Of a stretch of 64,000 nucleotides of DNA, positions 55,390 through 64,000 are shown in pieces (the first letter of the stretch is position 1; every line of letters starts with the position of its first letter). Both the position numbers and the translations under genes were made by a program. This stretch comes from Vibrio variabilis (GTDB taxonomy: Bacteria; Pseudomonadota; Gammaproteobacteria; Enterobacterales; Vibrionaceae). The DNA lies in assembly GCF_003263785.1 (NCBI RefSeq), contig NZ_JYJK01000087.1, positions 186,001 to 250,000 on the forward strand, given 5' to 3'. Below the pieces are notes generated by a model that saw only the letters and a program-made list of their open reading frames with translations, was not told the origin of the DNA and did no database searches.

Positions 55390-56298
55390 ATGTATTACGG
55401 CTTTGACGTCGGCGGCACAAAAATTGAGTTTGGTGCTTTCAACGAAAAACTAGAACGTGTAGCCACTGAGCGCGTTCCAACACCGGTTGATGATTATCAA
55501 GTACTGCTAGATACGATTGCAGGCTTGGTAGCCAAATACGATGCAGAGTTGGGTACAGAGGGTAAAGTTGGTCTAGGTCTACCTGGTATGGAAGATGCGG
55601 ATGATGGCACAGTACTTACCGTTAACGTTGCTTGTGCGAAAGGCAAGCCGCTACGCCGTGATCTAGAGGCGCTGATTGGCCGACAAGTGAAAATTGAGAA
55701 CGACGCAAACTGCTTTGCACTTTCTGAAGCATGGGACGACGAGCTGCAAGACGCACCATCAGTGTTGGGCTTGATCTTGGGTACTGGCTTTGGTGGCGGT
55801 TTTGTCTACGAAGGCAAAGTGTTCTCTGGTCGAAACAACGTTGCGGGTGAATTAGGCCACATGCGTTTGCCTATCGATGCGTGGTTCCATCTAGGCGACA
55901 ATCCACCTCTACTTCAGTGTGGTTGTGGTAAAAAAGGCTGTCTAGATAACTACCTATCTGGCCGTGGCTTTGAGCTGCTTTACACGCACTTCTATGGCGA
56001 GAGCAAGAAAGCGATCGATATCATTAAAGCGCGTGAAGCCGGCGATGCCGATGCGACAGAGTTCGTTGACATGTTTATGGAACTGCTAGCAATCTGCTTT
56101 GCAAACCTATTTACTGCTAACGATCCACACGTTGTTACTTTAGGTGGCGGTCTTTCTAACTTCGAACTTATCTACGAAGAGATGCCAAAGCGTGTACCTA
56201 AGTACCTGCTTTCTGTTGCCAAATGTCCAAAGATCGTGAAAGCGAAACACGGCGATTCAGGCGGCGTTCGCGGTGCAGCATTCTTGAACATCAAGTAA
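55390..56298 (+). CDS. nagK: N-acetylglucosamine kinase (ROK family)
   Basis: 302 residues from the ATG at 55390 (AAGGAGAGTTTTC); the upstream in-frame ATG at 55327 lacks support. ROK features: [13 protein letters not shown] (phosphate-binding), [34 protein letters not shown] and the zinc cluster [18 protein letters not shown]. It phosphorylates GlcNAc from chitin breakdown or cell-wall recycling to GlcNAc-6-phosphate. Confidence 0.93.
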   Translation: MYYGFDVGGTKIEFGAFNEKLERVATERVPTPVDDYQVLLDTIAGLVAKYDAELGTEGKVGLGLPGMEDADDGTVLTVNVACAKGKPLRRDLEALIGRQVKIENDANCFALSEAWDDELQDAPSVLGLILGTGFGGGFVYEGKVFSGRNNVAGELGHMRLPIDAWFHLGDNPPLLQCGCGKKGCLDNYLSGRGFELLYTHFYGESKKAIDIIKAREAGDADATEFVDMFMELLAICFANLFTANDPHVVTLGGGLSNFELIYEEMPKRVPKYLLSVAKCPKIVKAKHGDSGGVRGAAFLNIK

Positions 56299-56317
56299 TT
56301 GCTATTGTTTTAAGTGA

Positions 56318-56340
56318 GGCGACCTAATGGGTCGCCTTTT
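56318..56340 (+). terminator. Terminator of nagK
   Basis: GGCGACC (56318-56324) pairs with GGTCGCC (56330-56336), followed by TTTT. Confidence 0.85.
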
Positions 56341-56382
56341 CTGTATTAGGCGGGAGTTGTCGTGAAAGCGAAAGTGATCTAT

Positions 56383-56411
56383 CATTTGATACATTAATAC
56401 TGTATCAAATG
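56383..56411. promoter_or_regulatory. Perfect inverted-repeat operator of the Xre-RES module
   Basis: CATTTGATACA (56383-56393) and its exact complement TGTATCAAATG (56401-56411) are 7 bp apart, 9 bp before the antitoxin ATG. The position suits autoregulation by the antitoxin or antitoxin-toxin complex. Confidence 0.75.
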
Positions 56412-56420
56412 GTGGTTTAA

Positions 56421-56864
56421 ATGAGTGCTTCAGCTAAATTCGTTCCCTCTCGTTCACAGGCTAGCTTTTGGTCGCAGATTGGCGTGCCTCCAAGAGGGCG
56501 CAAACTCTATGAAGCGATTGAAGCTGGCTTCGATTTCGCGACCTACCAAAAACTCGCGAACGTAACAGGTATCGAGAAAAAAGAACTCGCTCGAATCACC
56601 AATATTAAAAGCGCGACCCTGAGTCGTCGAGCGAAGGATGGTAAGTTCTCCTCAGATGAGAGTGACAGACTGTACCGATATGCAGAAGTCTACAATGCGT
56701 CACTGCGCTTATTTGAGAATAACAAAATCAAAGCGTTTCAGTGGATGCATAACCCGGTGAAGGCATTAGGGTATATAGCGCCAAGCGATATGCTGAAAAC
56801 CAGTGCTGAAACTGAAGAAGTATTGAGCGTCATTGGTCGCCTTGAGCATGGCGTGTTCAACTAA
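56421..56864 (+). CDS. Xre/MbcA/ParS-type antitoxin
   Basis: 147 residues. A helical Xre-like N-terminal domain (FDFATYQKLANVTGIEKKELARITNIKSATLSRRAKDGKFSSDESDRLYRYAEVY) is followed by the DUF2384 toxin-binding region (FENNKIKAFQWMHNPVKALGYIAPSDMLKTSAETEEVL). It neutralises the RES toxin, encoded next with a TAATG overlap, and likely represses the operon through the inverted repeat just upstream. Confidence 0.9.
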   Translation: MSASAKFVPSRSQASFWSQIGVPPRGRKLYEAIEAGFDFATYQKLANVTGIEKKELARITNIKSATLSRRAKDGKFSSDESDRLYRYAEVYNASLRLFENNKIKAFQWMHNPVKALGYIAPSDMLKTSAETEEVLSVIGRLEHGVFN

Positions 56865-57334
56865 TGCAGTTGTATCGAATTGTAAAAAGAAAGTTTGCGA
56901 CAAGCATAGAACAAGTCTTTGATGGTGAGGGAGCGCGGCGCTATGGTGGGCGATGGAATTCGGCAGGCACGCGATGTGTTTATCTTGCTACGTCGGAGTC
57001 TTTAGCCATTTTAGAGGTGCTGGTGCATCTCAATGATTCAGAGTTGCTTGAGCATTATGAGTTGTATCAAATTGACATCGACGATAGCGCGATCATCGAA
57101 CTTGACCAAAGCTACTTGCCTGATGACTGGCAAGAAGACCCTGCACCAGCGTCAACCGCACAAATTGGCGATGAATGGCTAGCCAGTGACATGAGTCTTT
57201 GCCTTAAAATTCCATCGACTGTGGTACCGCGAGAGTTCAACTGCCTGCTAAATCTTGCGCATCCTGATTTCAACCTAGAGAAACTTAACGTCGTTAAGCT
57301 TAACTTCAAACCGGATCCGCGTTTACGAGGTTGA
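56864..57334 (+). CDS. RES-domain toxin (MbcT-like)
   Basis: 156 residues. RES features are ARRYGGRWNSAGTRCVYLATSESLAILEVLVHL near the N-terminus, Arg/Tyr/Glu residues of the NAD-binding pocket, then PSTVVPREFNCLLNLAHPDF. Characterised RES toxins such as MbcT deplete NAD+ by phosphorolysis or hydrolysis. The module is complete and appears intact, so the cell carries an active antitoxin partner upstream. Confidence 0.9.
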   Translation: MQLYRIVKRKFATSIEQVFDGEGARRYGGRWNSAGTRCVYLATSESLAILEVLVHLNDSELLEHYELYQIDIDDSAIIELDQSYLPDDWQEDPAPASTAQIGDEWLASDMSLCLKIPSTVVPREFNCLLNLAHPDFNLEKLNVVKLNFKPDPRLRG

Positions 57335-57335
57335 C

Positions 57336-58241
57336 TTAATCAAGGTTAATAACGACAGGGCTATTAGCCGGAAGCACCAGCTTGATGGCGTTTGGCAGTA
57401 CACTGAATTTGATGCGCTTTGATGTGAGTGGTTCACCATCGAGATTCACTGGCATCACCGTGTCAGAAATCCACTCTAATGTTTTCACTTGGTTTCGTTT
57501 TACAAACGTGCCACTAAACTCTGGCTGTTGAAGCAGTTCGTCAACCACTGTTGCAATATCGCTAGGTGCAAACTCCTCCAATGACACCACGTCAAGCAGC
57601 CCATCATTGAGCATGGCGTTGGGCGACAAAGGTTGACCGCCACCCGCCATTCTGCCGTTACATACAGCGCCGACGACAACGTGACTGTCTACTTCCTTGC
57701 CGTCATACAATACCCTGCCGCTAAAAGGCTGAAAGTTAATCGCTTGCACAAGCCCTGCAAGGGTGTAAGCGCCGCCGCCCAAGAAGTTTTTAAGCGCCAC
57801 GGGTGTGTTTGCCGTGACCTGCGCGCCAAATCCGGCCGTGGCGATATTGATAAAGTGTCGTTCATTCGCCGATGCAGCATCAATACACGTAGCTCGGCCG
57901 GTAAGCGCCAAATGCAGCGCATCATACGTAGAGAGCGTTGGAATTTCGCACGCTGTAGCAAAATCGTTGGCCGTACCGAGAGGTAGGACGGCTAATTCGA
58001 TGTGAGAAAGTTGTTGTTTGAGCAGAGCATCGACCACTTCATTGATGGTGCCGTCACCACCGCCAGCGATGAGGCGAGTCACACCCTCGGCACCGGCTTC
58101 TTGTACTAATCTTTCAATGTCTCCGCCTTCCCACGTCACGCGAACCTCAAGCTGATGCCCTTGTTCCCGAAGTTGATAGACCGCTTCTCGAATGTCTTCT
58201 TGAGCAGCTTTTTTACCGTTTAGCAGTAGGCGGATGGTCAT
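57336..58241 (-). CDS. Lipid/diacylglycerol kinase YegS-like
   Basis: 301 residues. The DAGK catalytic signature RLIAGGGDGTINEVVDALL (residues about 57-75), VLPLGTANDFATACEIP and the C-terminal domain with GGGQPLSPNAMLNDGLLDVV match YegS. YegS phosphorylates a lipid such as phosphatidylglycerol in vitro; the physiological role is unclear. It converges with the RES toxin gene, stop codons 1 bp apart. Confidence 0.88.
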   Translation of the reverse strand: MTIRLLLNGKKAAQEDIREAVYQLREQGHQLEVRVTWEGGDIERLVQEAGAEGVTRLIAGGGDGTINEVVDALLKQQLSHIELAVLPLGTANDFATACEIPTLSTYDALHLALTGRATCIDAASANERHFINIATAGFGAQVTANTPVALKNFLGGGAYTLAGLVQAINFQPFSGRVLYDGKEVDSHVVVGAVCNGRMAGGGQPLSPNAMLNDGLLDVVSLEEFAPSDIATVVDELLQQPEFSGTFVKRNQVKTLEWISDTVMPVNLDGEPLTSKRIKFSVLPNAIKLVLPANSPVVINLD

Positions 58242-58294
58242 GTTCTTTCCTTAAAACAGCGAGTTAGCATTGAATGCAGCGATAATACGAAAAA

Positions 58295-59097
58295 CTATAG
58301 CACAAATTTCTCAATCGCTTTTGCTACGCCGTCTTCATCGTTGCTGTCTGTGATGTAATCGGCAATGGCTTTGGTCGCTTCCATCGCATTCGCCATCGCG
58401 ACACCTTTACCAGCAAATGTGATCATGTGATGGTCGTTTTCGGCATCACCAAAGCACATGGTTTGCTCGTAAGGAATGCTAGGTGATCGGCGATGACTTT
58501 GACGCCTTCACCTTTATTGCTAAGTGGGTTTAGGAACTCTAAGAAGAATGGGGCACTTTGAACAATGGTGTAGTCATCGTGATACGAGGCGTTAATCTTG
58601 GCAATGCCTTCAGTGAGTTTGCTCGGCTCGCCAACAATCATTGCTTTGATGATTTCATGGTCATCTTCTAAGCGTTCAAAGTCATAAACAGTGAAGTCGA
58701 GCTTATTGATTTCCGCTTCGTGGTCGGTGTAAGGGTTAGCTTCTGTCGTGATCAATCCGATCTGCGTGCTGAACGCATGGCAGTGCAGCCCTAACTCGTT
58801 TGCAAGGCTTGCAATGCGCTTGGCATCTTTGCCCGTTAGTGGCTGCTCGTGAAGTTTTTCACCACTTGCGACTTTTTCAACATAGGTGCCGTTAAAGTGA
58901 ATAACAACGTCGTCTTGCTCTGTTAAACCTAGTTCGACTAGTGCATCCTTCATGCCGTTAAGTGGTCGGCCAGAAGCAAGGACGACCGTAACGCCTTTGG
59001 CTTTAGCCGCTGCAATAGCCTGTTTAGTACGAGGGGTGATGTTCTTATCGGATGTGAGTAGGGTTCCATCCATATCGATAGCGATGAGTTTGTACAC
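58295..59097 (-). CDS. Cof-type HAD-IIB sugar-phosphatase, YidA-like (frameshifted)
   Basis: Begins MYKLIAIDMDGTLLTSDKNITPRTKQAI (DXD motif I) with VVLASGRPLNGMKDAL and the cap domain. The frame breaks near 58479, where CTAGGCATT has lost a G. Corrected, it continues YEQTMCFGDAENDHHMITFAGKGVAMANA (motif IV) to TAG at 58295-58297, giving 267 residues (E. coli YidA 270). It probably dephosphorylates sugar phosphates. As sequenced the acidic motif IV would be lost. Confidence 0.88.
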
Positions 59098-59246
59098 GTG
59101 ACTTACCTAAAAAAGAAATAAAACAAAACCGCATCAGAATAGGGAAATTAACCGCAGACTGCCAGTGATTTTGTCGTCTGGTTAATGTTGAATTTCTGGC
59201 GCTCATCCTTTAAGGTCTGCTCATCTTACATAAATGGCAAAATTAA

Positions 59247-59927
59247 ATGAGCGGTAAACAATTCAAGATCAATGAGATGTTTGAAACCATTCAAGGCGAG
59301 GGCGTGTTCACTGGCGTTCCGGCGGTCTTCATTCGTCTTCAGATCTGTAATGTGGGTTGTGCGTGGTGTGATACCAAGCAGACTTGGGAAGCAAAGCAAG
59401 AAGATGAGCGTACGTTCGGCGAAATCATCACTAAGCAAGGCGATAGCCCGACTTGGAGTGATGTCAGCGCCGATGAGATCGTTGCTATGTACCAAGCCCA
59501 AGGCTTTACAGCGAAGCATATTGTCATTACTGGTGGTGAACCCTGCGAATATGACTTAACGCCGCTTTGTGAAGCGTTTGAAGCTATCGATGCGCGTTGC
59601 CAAATCGAAACCAGCGGCACGTCAGAAGTGAGAGTCTCTGAGAACACTTGGGTGACAGTGTCACCTAAGATTGCCATGAAAGGCAAACGCGAAGTGCTTA
59701 CCTCAGCGCTAGAGCGAGCGAATGAAATTAAACATCCTGTGGCGACAGAAAAGAACATTGAACAGCTTGATGCGCTGCTTGATGGTGTCGCATTAAAACC
59801 GGATGTAGTGATTGCGCTGCAGCCAATTAGCCAAAAACCACGCGCGACAGAACTTTGCATGAGCACGTGTATCGCGCGCAACTGGCGTTTGTCGGTACAA
59901 ACGCATAAATACTTAAATATTGCATAA
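59247..59927 (+). CDS. queE: 7-carboxy-7-deazaguanine synthase
   Basis: 226 residues. A substrate-binding opening ([25 protein letters not shown]) precedes the radical-SAM cluster [14 protein letters not shown] (CXXXCXXC, three iron-binding Cys) and the ITGGEP SAM segment. It converts 6-carboxytetrahydropterin to 7-carboxy-7-deazaguanine in queuosine biosynthesis. queC follows, and no recognisable preQ1 riboswitch precedes it. Confidence 0.94.
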   Translation: MSGKQFKINEMFETIQGEGVFTGVPAVFIRLQICNVGCAWCDTKQTWEAKQEDERTFGEIITKQGDSPTWSDVSADEIVAMYQAQGFTAKHIVITGGEPCEYDLTPLCEAFEAIDARCQIETSGTSEVRVSENTWVTVSPKIAMKGKREVLTSALERANEIKHPVATEKNIEQLDALLDGVALKPDVVIALQPISQKPRATELCMSTCIARNWRLSVQTHKYLNIA

Positions 59928-59947
59928 CACCAAATATGGAGACGGTA

Positions 59948-60634
59948 ATGAAGAAGGCAGTAGTAGTTTTTAGTGGTGGCCAAGACTCGACCACGTGTTT
60001 GGTGCAAGCCTTAAAAGAGTATGACGAAGTACACGCAATCACGTTCGATTACGGTCAAAGACACAAGCTAGAAATCGAAGTGGCTCAAGCTCTGACAGAA
60101 AAGCTTGGCGTAAAAGCACACAAAGTGATGGATGTGGGTCTACTTAATGAATTAGCTATCAGCTCACTGACTCGTGATGACATTCCCGTTTCACATGAAC
60201 TGCAAGAAAACGGTTTGCCAAACTCGTTTGTGCCTGGGCGCAATATTCTGTTTCTAACCTTGGCTGGCATTTACGCGTATCAAATTGGTGCCTCAGCGGT
60301 CATCACAGGTGTGTGTGAAACCGACTTCTCTGGCTACCCAGATTGTCGCAATGACTTTATTAAGGCGATGAACAGTGCCTTGGTGCAGGGTATGGACAGA
60401 GAATTGGACATCGTTACGCCGCTAATGTGGCTTGATAAAGCCGAAACATGGGCGCTAGCTGATAAGTATGATGCTCTAGAACTCGTACGTAACGAGACGC
60501 TGACCTGTTACAACGGCATTATTGGTGATGGCTGTGGTGATTGTCCGTCATGTGACTTGCGCGCGAATGGTCTGAACCACTATCTCGATAATCAGCAAGC
60601 AGTGATGAAATCACTTAACGAGAAATCAAACTAA
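59948..60634 (+). CDS. queC: 7-cyano-7-deazaguanine synthase
   Basis: 228 residues from the ATG at 59948 (GGAG four codons upstream). PP-loop [22 protein letters not shown] binds [26 protein letters not shown] and a zinc site [22 protein letters not shown] near the end are diagnostic. It turns CDG into preQ0 with ammonia and ATP, the step after QueE, encoded 20 bp upstream. Confidence 0.95.
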   Translation: MKKAVVVFSGGQDSTTCLVQALKEYDEVHAITFDYGQRHKLEIEVAQALTEKLGVKAHKVMDVGLLNELAISSLTRDDIPVSHELQENGLPNSFVPGRNILFLTLAGIYAYQIGASAVITGVCETDFSGYPDCRNDFIKAMNSALVQGMDRELDIVTPLMWLDKAETWALADKYDALELVRNETLTCYNGIIGDGCGDCPSCDLRANGLNHYLDNQQAVMKSLNEKSN

Positions 60635-60659
60635 AAAGAGGCGCATTATGCGCCTCTTT
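60635..60659. terminator. Bidirectional terminator after queC
   Basis: AAAGAGGCGCA and TGCGCCTCTTT pair with a TTA loop, between queC and the convergent 60691 gene. Confidence 0.85.
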
Positions 60660-60690
60660 GCTATCTACGTTTTAAACGATAGGGTGCTGA

Positions 60691-61050
60691 TTAGTTTAGC
60701 TTTAGATACAGCTTAGCAACCTCTGAAGGCTCCATTTCCTTACCGTCTAGTTGATCATTCCAGTTTGTGCCGATCAGTACGCCGTCTTCGTCCAATGTCA
60801 GTAGCCAATCTTCAACGAAGATATCAAGAGGGATGTGCAGTACTTCAAAGTCAGCCCACTCTTCAACGTTGTGAGTTTTTGCGTCTTCTTCTGACGACCA
60901 GAAAGGCATGACTTCACTGTTTTCGAACTCGGTTGAATCACACGCCAACCAACCGTCTTCGTTACGAAGACCCCATACAAGTTGGGTTTTGCTTGTTTCT
61001 TCAATAAACAGCTTTAGGTTTTGTTCGATATCAGACGTTAATTTGCTCAT
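60691..61050 (-). CDS. DUF2750 protein
   Basis: 119 acidic residues with no signal or membrane helix. The pattern FIEETSKTQLVWGLRNEDGWLACDSTEFENSEVMPFWSSEEDA...LDIFVEDWLLTLDEDGVLIGTNWN is that of DUF2750, a small cytoplasmic family of unknown role. Confidence 0.82.
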   Translation of the reverse strand: MSKLTSDIEQNLKLFIEETSKTQLVWGLRNEDGWLACDSTEFENSEVMPFWSSEEDAKTHNVEEWADFEVLHIPLDIFVEDWLLTLDEDGVLIGTNWNDQLDGKEMEPSEVAKLYLKLN

Positions 61051-61120
61051 TGTTATCTACTCATAGTAAGAACTGCTTACAAGACTAGCATGAGATCGTT
61101 AATATCTAAATGAAATGGCA

Positions 61121-61148
61121 ATAAAAAAGCGCTCTAGAAGAGCGCTTT
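61121..61148 (-). terminator. Terminator of the TolC-OmpA operon
   Basis: AAAGCGCTCT/AGAGCGCTTT stem with an AGA loop; on the minus strand TTTTTTATT follows. It is 25 bp past the OmpA-like stop. Confidence 0.88.
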
Positions 61149-61172
61149 GTGTCTGGTTGGTGGAGAACTAAA

Positions 61173-61796
61173 CTACTTGCCGATTTTGGTGAATATCGTC
61201 CATTCCATTTTGACTTCGCCCTTATAGCCGACTACCGAAGCAACGACTTTGCGATTCATTGCATGGGCAAATTCAGTGTTACCTAACTCTTCTGGCTTGG
61301 TTTCACCAAATCCCACGATCGTGAGCCTGTTTGGATCGATACCGTTGCTAATAATGGCTTGCCTGACGACGTCTGCACGGTTTTGTGACAACAGCATATT
61401 TTTATCAGCATCACCGACAATACTTGCAAAACCTTGGATTTCTATGGAAGTCTCTGGATATTCTTTCAGAAAATCTGCCATTTCGCTGATTTGGTTTTGG
61501 AATACAGGCTTGATGAAGGTTGAGTTGTTGTCAAACAGTATCCGCAGCGCCAGTGTATTTGATATGTCGTGATACTCTTCGCAACCATCGTTATCAAGTG
61601 CAGCACCTTGGGGAGTGGTGATGCAAAGGTCTCTTGCGTTGATAACACCATCACTGTCGTCATCTTGTAAATCGGCTATTTGATCAGCCACCGGAGTTGG
61701 AATGTAGTCGTACTTGTCTTCTTCTTTTGTGGTTGCTGATGTCATAAGTGGCATCACCATAAGGCCACAGATAATTACGGTTCTCTGTAGTTTCAT
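61173..61796 (-). CDS. OmpA-family protein with thrombospondin type 3-like motif
   Basis: 207 residues. A signal peptide (ending near TSATT) is followed by calcium-type DDDSDGVINARDLC and DNDGCEEYHD, then an OmpA-C peptidoglycan-binding domain (LRILFDNNSTFIKPVFQNQISEMADFLKEYPETSIEIQGFAS...VVRQAIISNGIDPNRLTIVGFGETKP). It follows the TolC-like gene after 2 bp and likely anchors or supports that outer-membrane system. Confidence 0.9.
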   Translation of the reverse strand: MKLQRTVIICGLMVMPLMTSATTKEEDKYDYIPTPVADQIADLQDDDSDGVINARDLCITTPQGAALDNDGCEEYHDISNTLALRILFDNNSTFIKPVFQNQISEMADFLKEYPETSIEIQGFASIVGDADKNMLLSQNRADVVRQAIISNGIDPNRLTIVGFGETKPEELGNTEFAHAMNRKVVASVVGYKGEVKMEWTIFTKIGK

Positions 61797-61798
61797 GA

Positions 61799-63118
61799 TT
61801 AGTACTCCACTTTCTCATTCCATTCAGACGGCGTATCGACGCGCAGAGCATCAAGTAGGGCACCTGTCGCATTCATAACACGGTAGCGAGCGAACTGTTC
61901 CGCATACTTGGCATCTAAGTAGCCTTTACGCGCTTCAAATAGCTCGTTTTCTGTATTCAGGACATCAAGCAACGTGCGTTTACCAATTTTGTATTGCTTC
62001 TGGTAAGCGACAACGGTGTCGGACGCTGAGTCTACGTGATCAGATAGAAACTCCCTCTGCTGAACCGTGTATTCGAGCCCTGTCCATGACAGTTTCAGAC
62101 CTTCTTCGACCATACGATAGGTTCTGTCTCTAAAGTCCTTCGCCTTATTAAGTTGATACGCTGCCGATTCAGTGCGATCTGAATCTGAGCCGCCGTTGTA
62201 TAAATTGTATCGCATGCGCAGCATGGCTCGGGTTTCGTTATCGGTACCTATGTTACCCCCAGCATCATCACGCCAGTTGTGTCCAGCATCGATATAGAAC
62301 GTAGGGTAATTAACCCCCTTCGTTTGTTGGTACTGGAAACGTGCCGAATCGACATCAACTTGTGAGATTTTGATGACGGGGTGTCGCTCAATAGCAATCT
62401 GGAGTGCATCATCAACGGTAAATGGGATCGCAACCTCGTCCGCTCTTGGGTATTTCAGGCCGAGAGGGGCTTGCCCTACCAAGCGCTTAAATTGGGTATG
62501 AGTATCGAACAGATTATTTTGTGCTGCAAGCAAATTACCGTGCGCTTTAGCGATACGTGCTTCTACTTGAGATAAGTCCGCCGTCGACCCTATGCCAGAA
62601 TCCACCCGCTTTTTAATGTCAGCGTAGATTTTCTTGTGCACATCGAGATTGGCTTCCGACAATGCGAGTACTTCATAGGCTTTGGTTGCATCTAGGTATA
62701 TTTGTGCAACCTCTAAAGCTATGTCTGAGGCGTCTGCAAGCAGTTGGTAGCGCACTGATTCAGCCTCAGCGGCAGTTCTGTCGATGTCGTTGAGTGTTTC
62801 ATTACCGTCCCAGATGAGCTGCGTCAGAGTGATGCCGACTTCCTTTCGGGTGAGAGACTCGTTTCTACTGTTGAGGATATTCTCACGATCGAAATCCGTT
62901 CTTTCGTATCCAATTCCGCCATCTAAGTCGACTTTTGGTCGGTATGCGCCAACCGCTGCTTCTGCATCGTAGCGTTTACTGACGTACTCATTGTACGCAG
63001 CTTTGATCTCAGGGTTGGTTTTGAGAGTGAAGGCGACAGCTTGCTCAAGCGTTTGACTGCTAACAGGTAGGCTGAGAGCCATAAAACAAGCTGCTGCGGT
63101 AGTGGTAAGCTTATTCAA
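61799..63118 (-). CDS. TolC-family outer-membrane channel (AggA/type I secretion type)
   Basis: 439 residues from a TTG at 63118, chosen for AAGGAGAAAGAC upstream; an ATG at 63172 has no ribosome site. A signal peptide (to about PVSSQ) is followed by two TolC repeats (LEQAVAFTLKTNPEIKAAYNEY and VDDALQIAIERHPVIKISQVDV). It forms a trimeric channel-tunnel through the outer membrane for type I secretion or efflux. Pairing with an OmpA gene resembles adhesin-export clusters of other gammaproteobacteria, but no ABC transporter is in view. Confidence 0.9.
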   Translation of the reverse strand: MNKLTTTAAACFMALSLPVSSQTLEQAVAFTLKTNPEIKAAYNEYVSKRYDAEAAVGAYRPKVDLDGGIGYERTDFDRENILNSRNESLTRKEVGITLTQLIWDGNETLNDIDRTAAEAESVRYQLLADASDIALEVAQIYLDATKAYEVLALSEANLDVHKKIYADIKKRVDSGIGSTADLSQVEARIAKAHGNLLAAQNNLFDTHTQFKRLVGQAPLGLKYPRADEVAIPFTVDDALQIAIERHPVIKISQVDVDSARFQYQQTKGVNYPTFYIDAGHNWRDDAGGNIGTDNETRAMLRMRYNLYNGGSDSDRTESAAYQLNKAKDFRDRTYRMVEEGLKLSWTGLEYTVQQREFLSDHVDSASDTVVAYQKQYKIGKRTLLDVLNTENELFEARKGYLDAKYAEQFARYRVMNATGALLDALRVDTPSEWNEKVEY

Positions 63119-63450
63119 AGTCTTTCTCCTTGATCCTGTGCTTAATAATCGGCTGGGCATGAATTTATGCATTTCTAAGTCTTAAGTATGAGTAGGCGGT
63201 GAGCCTTTACTCTTTTCGTTTAATAATAAGTTCAGCCAAGTCAGAATGTTACCCACTGTAGTTTTAACTATAGCGACAGTTAGGTGCATTTCAATGTCGA
63301 TTTGTCTGGATTATGTATTTATTGTAAGACTCTAGATGATTTCATATCACGTCTTGTGATCTACGCTTACATACTATTGAAAGTAGTAAAGAAAATAGCC
63401 AATGCAATTAAAACAATGAAAAGGTTTCTTGTTTTTGAGACAGCAGAAAC

Positions 63451-63478
63451 AAAAAAGCCAACCTTAGTTAGGTTGGCT
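63451..63478 (-). terminator. Terminator of rlmI
   Basis: AGCCAACC (63456-63463) pairs with GGTTGGCT (63471-63478); on the minus strand TTTTTT follows. The remaining 332 bp upstream of the TolC-like gene (63119-63450) hold no gene I can support. Confidence 0.88.
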
Positions 63479-63513
63479 GGGAAAGAGATGGGCTCGAATC
63501 TAGCGTTTGGCTG

Positions 63514-64000
63514 TTACAGTACTTTGCAAGCGAACCCTTTAAGGTAGAAGCCTTCTGGGTAAGCAGTATCGGTCGGATGATCTGCAGCTTGTTCAAAACG
63601 TTCAACAAATTTCACTGAGCGATTGGCATCTAATGCTGCATCGGCAATGATTTTTTGGAACAGGTTGCCGTCCATCAGGCCTGAGCAAGAGTAGGTGAGC
63701 AGTGTGCCACCTGGCTTGAGGATCTGCATGGCAAGCATGTTAATGTCCTTGTAACCGCGACAAGCGCCATTAAGCTGCGCTTTCGATTCAGCAAATTTCG
63801 GCGGATCCATAATGACCACATCGAACTTGGTGCCTTGGTCGCGATATTCGCGCAGTAGCTTGAACACATCAGCATTTAGGAATACGGCTTTTTTCTTTTC
63901 AGTAAAGCCATTGAGCTCAGCATTGTGTTTTGCTGTATCCAGTGCCAGTTGTGACACGTCAGCATTGATAACTCGCTTAGCGCCACCTTTAAGTGCATAA
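63514..64000 (-). CDS. rlmI: 23S rRNA m5C1962 methyltransferase RlmI (5' part outside window)
   Basis: Open minus-strand frame from the window end to the stop at 63514, about 160 C-terminal residues. [17 protein letters not shown] (motif II region), [18 protein letters not shown] (DPPKF catalytic-loop motif), [10 protein letters not shown] (SCS with a Cys) and [21 protein letters not shown] are the C-terminal half of the RlmI family, which methylates C1962 of 23S rRNA. The N-terminal PUA domain lies beyond position 64000. Confidence 0.92.
   Translation of the reverse strand, partial: YALKGGAKRVINADVSQLALDTAKHNAELNGFTEKKKAVFLNADVFKLLREYRDQGTKFDVVIMDPPKFAESKAQLNGACRGYKDINMLAMQILKPGGTLLTYSCSGLMDGNLFQKIIADAALDANRSVKFVERFEQAADHPTDTAYPEGFYLKGFACKVL

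Noticed and set aside
59104..59246. preQ1 riboswitch upstream of queE
   Set aside because: I could not find the C-rich loop and A-rich tail of a preQ1 aptamer in this short gap.

Overview
The window looks like chromosomal DNA of a marine gammaproteobacterium of the family Vibrionaceae, most likely the genus Vibrio. The signs are the block pheS-pheT-ihfA followed by a RelV-type small alarmone synthetase, the divergent ppsA/ppsR pair, a complete periplasmic nitrite-ammonification (nrf) locus, nagK, queE-queC, and many small GNAT and DUF genes typical of vibrios. No rRNA, tRNA, insertion sequence, integrase, CRISPR array or phage module was recognised. The organism call is inference from gene content and order, not from a database match.

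Layout. 1-9765: gltS (cut by the window start), a methyltransferase, pheST, ihfA, relV, tpm and a POT peptide transporter. 9994-14125: ppsA with its regulator ppsR, and a TPR protein resembling NrfG/CcmI. 14193-17327: a KAS III-like synthase, a ferritin-like diiron protein, fpr and a small outer-membrane barrel. 17474-24176: nrfA facing nrfBCDEF, with a control region carrying FNR-, NarP- and CRP-like sites. 24263-26658: four GNAT genes and an ASCH-domain gene in one run. 26922-30439: an AaeXAB-like efflux operon and a secreted Ntn amidase that share an operator-like sequence. 30549-35291: an AraC regulator, then an outer-membrane barrel, a DcaP-like porin, a secreted serine hydrolase and a tiny membrane protein. 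35530-38688: a small-molecule detoxification-like operon and a LysR regulator. 38926-50316: mixed accessory genes (GNATs, MscS, a metzincin-like protease, LysE exporters, ArfB, a cysteine-dioxygenase-like protein, a GNAT-HAD fusion, a fructosamine-kinase-like protein). 50496-64000: NlpC/P60, a chemoreceptor, a sterol-desaturase-like protein, a DTW protein, nagK, an Xre-RES toxin-antitoxin pair, a YegS-like kinase, a HAD phosphatase, queE-queC, an OmpA/TolC pair and the end of rlmI.

A dominant oddity is technical. Eleven genes, including the housekeeping genes ppsA and ppsR, carry apparent one-base indels (twelve in all, eleven of them deletions). Restoring one base gives the usual family length each time, and several deletions lie in a GGC context. 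I read these as sequencing or consensus errors and give the full gene spans. They also create a false nrfC-nrfD fusion.

The most interesting biology is in 26.7-35.3 kb. An efflux pump and an exported N-terminal-cysteine amidase appear to share a palindromic operator. Next to them an AraC regulator sits beside a porin-hydrolase operon headed by two tandem 22-bp repeats. Other items worth attention are the KAS III/diiron locus next to fpr, the metzincin-like protein with paired cysteine modules, the cysteine-dioxygenase-like protein with an extra N-terminal domain, the GNAT-HAD fusion and the Xre-RES module with a perfect inverted-repeat operator.
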